From Actinomycetes bacterium (GTDB taxonomy: Bacteria; Actinomycetota; Actinomycetes; Actinomycetales; Cellulomonadaceae), in assembly GCA_023388235.1 (NCBI GenBank), contig JAEWGQ010000266.1:1-6081 (forward strand): DNA of 6,081 bases, written 5' to 3'. This document shows, in pieces, positions 4,765 through 6,081 of the stretch (the stretch's first letter is position 1; each line of letters starts with the position of its first letter). The position numbers and the translations under genes are program-made. The notes beneath the pieces are model-generated. The model was given only the letters and a program-made list of their open reading frames with translations, did no database searches and had not been told where the DNA came from.

Positions 4765-5472
4765 ATGTGTGGCCGCTACGCCCAGACCCGCGCCGACGAC
4801 CAGCTCGAGCGCGACCTCGTCGTCGACCGGATCCTCGGGGAGCCGCACGCCCCGTCCTGGAACGTGGCGCCGACGCAGGACGTGCCCGTCGTGCTCGAGC
4901 GGGTCGAGGACGACGGCCCGCAGCGGCAGCTGCGGACGGCGCGCTGGGGCCTGGTGCCGTCGTGGGCGAAGGACGTGTCCATCGGGTCGCGGATGATCAA
5001 CGCCCGGTCGGAGACCGTGCTGGACAAGCCCGCGTTCCGCAAGGCGGCGGCCCGGCGGCGCGCGCTGGTGCCGATGGACGGCTACTACGAGTGGCAGGCC
5101 CACGAGCGCGGGCCGAAGACGCCGTACTTCCTGCACGGCGCCGAGCCGCTCGCCGCCGCGGGGCTGTACGAGCTGTGGCGCGACCACTCCAGGGCCGACG
5201 ACGACCCGGCCCGCTGGCTCTGGTCCGTCACGATCATCACGCGCCCGGCCACCGACACCCTCGGGCACATCCACGACCGCTGCCCCGTGCTGCTGCCCCG
5301 GCCCCTGTGGGACGACTGGCTGGACCCGGCGATCACCGCCGCGGACGAGGTCGGCGCGATGCTCGTGCACGTGCCCGAGCCGCACCTGACGCCGCGCGAG
5401 GTCGGCCGGGCGGTGGGCAACGTCGCGAACGACGGCCCCGAGCTCGTCGCGCCGGTGCACCCGGAGGACTGA
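4765..5472 (+). CDS. SRAP-family abasic-site processing protein (YedK/HMCES type)
   Basis: This 235-residue SOS-response-associated peptidase (SRAP) domain protein is of the usual length. The family caps abasic sites in single-stranded DNA: the amino-terminal cysteine, exposed after removal of Met1, forms a stable thiazolidine link with the sugar and shields the lesion. The signature residues are present: Cys2 in MCGRY, NVAPTQ at 33-38, WGLVPSW at 61-67, Asn79 and Arg81 in NARSET, Glu109 in YYEW, and His170 in HIHDR. They correspond to the catalytic set known from E. coli YedK. The residue after HDR is Cys173, where Met is common. The ATG start is fixed because Cys must be residue 2. The gene is divergent from the dehydrogenase, with no visible functional link. 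It is followed after 52 bp by the partial gene on the same strand. The family call is very secure. Confidence 0.96.
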   Translation: MCGRYAQTRADDQLERDLVVDRILGEPHAPSWNVAPTQDVPVVLERVEDDGPQRQLRTARWGLVPSWAKDVSIGSRMINARSETVLDKPAFRKAAARRRALVPMDGYYEWQAHERGPKTPYFLHGAEPLAAAGLYELWRDHSRADDDPARWLWSVTIITRPATDTLGHIHDRCPVLLPRPLWDDWLDPAITAADEVGAMLVHVPEPHLTPREVGRAVGNVANDGPELVAPVHPED

Positions 5473-5524
5473 CCCGGGCCCTCCGTCCGTGGCGCGCGCC
5501 CCGGCGGCGTGCGGGGATGGACGC

Positions 5525-6081
5525 GTGGACGGGGCGCCGGGCATCGAGCTGAGCTGGATCCCCCTGGGGGCGGGCGGGTCCCCGCTCGTGCGCGCGAGCG
5601 GCCGGGCCTACGAGGCCGTGCACGCCCGCCGCGAGCGGCGGCCACCGGGCGGGCTCGTGCACGCCGCGCTGGTCGTCCGGGACGGCGGCGCCCCCGTCGC
5701 CGTCGAGGTGACGCCCTCGTGGGGCGGACCGCCCGGGCCACCCTCCGCGCGGGGCGTCGTGGCGGAGGGACCGGTGGGCGCGCGGGCGCTGGGGCGGTCC
5801 CGGTGGTTCCGGTACGAGGTGCGGTGCTGGCGCGGCGGGACCGTGCCGGACCTCGCGTGGGCCGTGCAGCGGCAGCAGGTCGCCGACGACACCCGGACAG
5901 CGGCCGCGCTGCTCGCCGCCGCCCCGCGGGTGCCGCGGCACACCTGGGGACGCGACGCCCTCGGCGTCGGGGACATGTGGACGTCGAACTCGGTCGTGGC
6001 GTGGCTCCTCGACGCCGCGGGCCTCGACCCCCGCCCCCTCGGGCCGCCGGCCGGGCAGCGCGCGCCGGGGTGGGCGTGCGG
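5525..6081 (+). CDS. Conserved hypothetical protein, 5' part (cut by window edge)
   Basis: The frame is open from a GTG at 5525 to the window edge (185 codons plus 2 nt) with strong actinobacterial codon bias. The start is preceded by a modest purine-rich site (GGGGATGGA, 5513-5521). An in-frame GTG at 5489 is possible but has no good site, and the ATG at 5517 is in another frame that stops quickly. The protein opens with ELSWIPLGAGG, followed by LVHAALVV (43-50), VEVTP (60-64), EGPVGARALGRS (81-92), RYEVRCW (96-102), WGRDALGVGDMW (141-152), SNSVVAWLL (154-162) and PPAGQRAPGW (174-183). It resembles a family of actinobacterial hypothetical proteins that I know only by pattern. There is no signal peptide or membrane segment. 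His46 followed by strand, DGG and VEVTP loosely recalls permuted NlpC/P60-like proteins, but the later segment has TSNS where those have a cysteine. Function unknown. It may be cotranscribed with the SRAP gene. Confidence 0.8.
   Translation, partial: MDGAPGIELSWIPLGAGGSPLVRASGRAYEAVHARRERRPPGGLVHAALVVRDGGAPVAVEVTPSWGGPPGPPSARGVVAEGPVGARALGRSRWFRYEVRCWRGGTVPDLAWAVQRQQVADDTRTAAALLAAAPRVPRHTWGRDALGVGDMWTSNSVVAWLLDAAGLDPRPLGPPAGQRAPGWAC

Noticed and set aside
2300..4996. 898-codon open frame on the plus strand
   Set aside because: It lies opposite the Nif3 and dehydrogenase genes, has low-complexity Arg/Gly-rich content with no recognisable motifs, and is the usual antisense shadow of high-GC genes.
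5333..5941. 202-codon minus-strand frame, and others opposite the last gene
   Set aside because: The plus-strand frame from 5525 has clear protein-like composition and conserved-looking motifs; the minus-strand readings are Arg/Pro/Gly-rich shadows.

Overview
The window is very GC-rich (roughly three quarters G+C, codon third positions almost all G or C). Its protein families and gene order are typical of Actinomycetota. The Nif3 / coiled-coil / histidine-phosphatase order matches the conserved mycobacterial block Rv2230c-Rv2229c-Rv2228c. Residue style and the compact leaderless promoters suggest a Micrococcales genus near Cellulomonas, but that assignment is inference. I see no rRNA, tRNA, CRISPR array, insertion sequence or phage gene. 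Most of the window is ordinary chromosome, with several unusual details.

Layout, left to right. Positions 1-406 are the oddest part: a perfect 37-bp inverted repeat lies at the very left edge (1-37) and again at 370-406. Each copy carries a -10 box and an ATG, so the left copy looks like the start of a divergent gene leaving the window. Between the copies is a 38-codon small ORF with a strong ribosome-binding site (239-355). A small cupin (404-727, +) follows the right copy. It converges on a three-gene minus-strand operon (3514 down to 775): a Nif3/DUF34 metal protein, a coiled-coil protein whose C-terminal zinc ribbon has lost three of its four cysteines, and a histidine phosphatase that looks like the phosphatase half of the actinobacterial RNase HI/phosphatase fusion without its RNase H half. 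The three genes are translationally coupled (GTGA and TGATG overlaps).

Upstream of the operon an approximately 10-bp tandem repeat (3583-3658) runs into the stop codon of a zinc-type alcohol dehydrogenase (3652-4701, -). A 63-bp divergent promoter region separates that gene from an SRAP/YedK-type abasic-site shielding protein (4765-5472, +). The right end holds the 5' part of a conserved hypothetical gene (5525 to the edge, +) whose pattern vaguely recalls a permuted NlpC/P60-like fold without the usual cysteine.

No single new system is evident. The best leads are the edge inverted repeat, the small ORF between its arms, the cysteine-stripped zinc ribbon, the lost RNase H half, the minisatellite-like repeat and the partial protein at the right edge. 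Several genes (cupin, Nif3, dehydrogenase, possibly SRAP) have a TAnnnT-like -10 box ending 6-7 nt before the start codon, which indicates leaderless transcripts.
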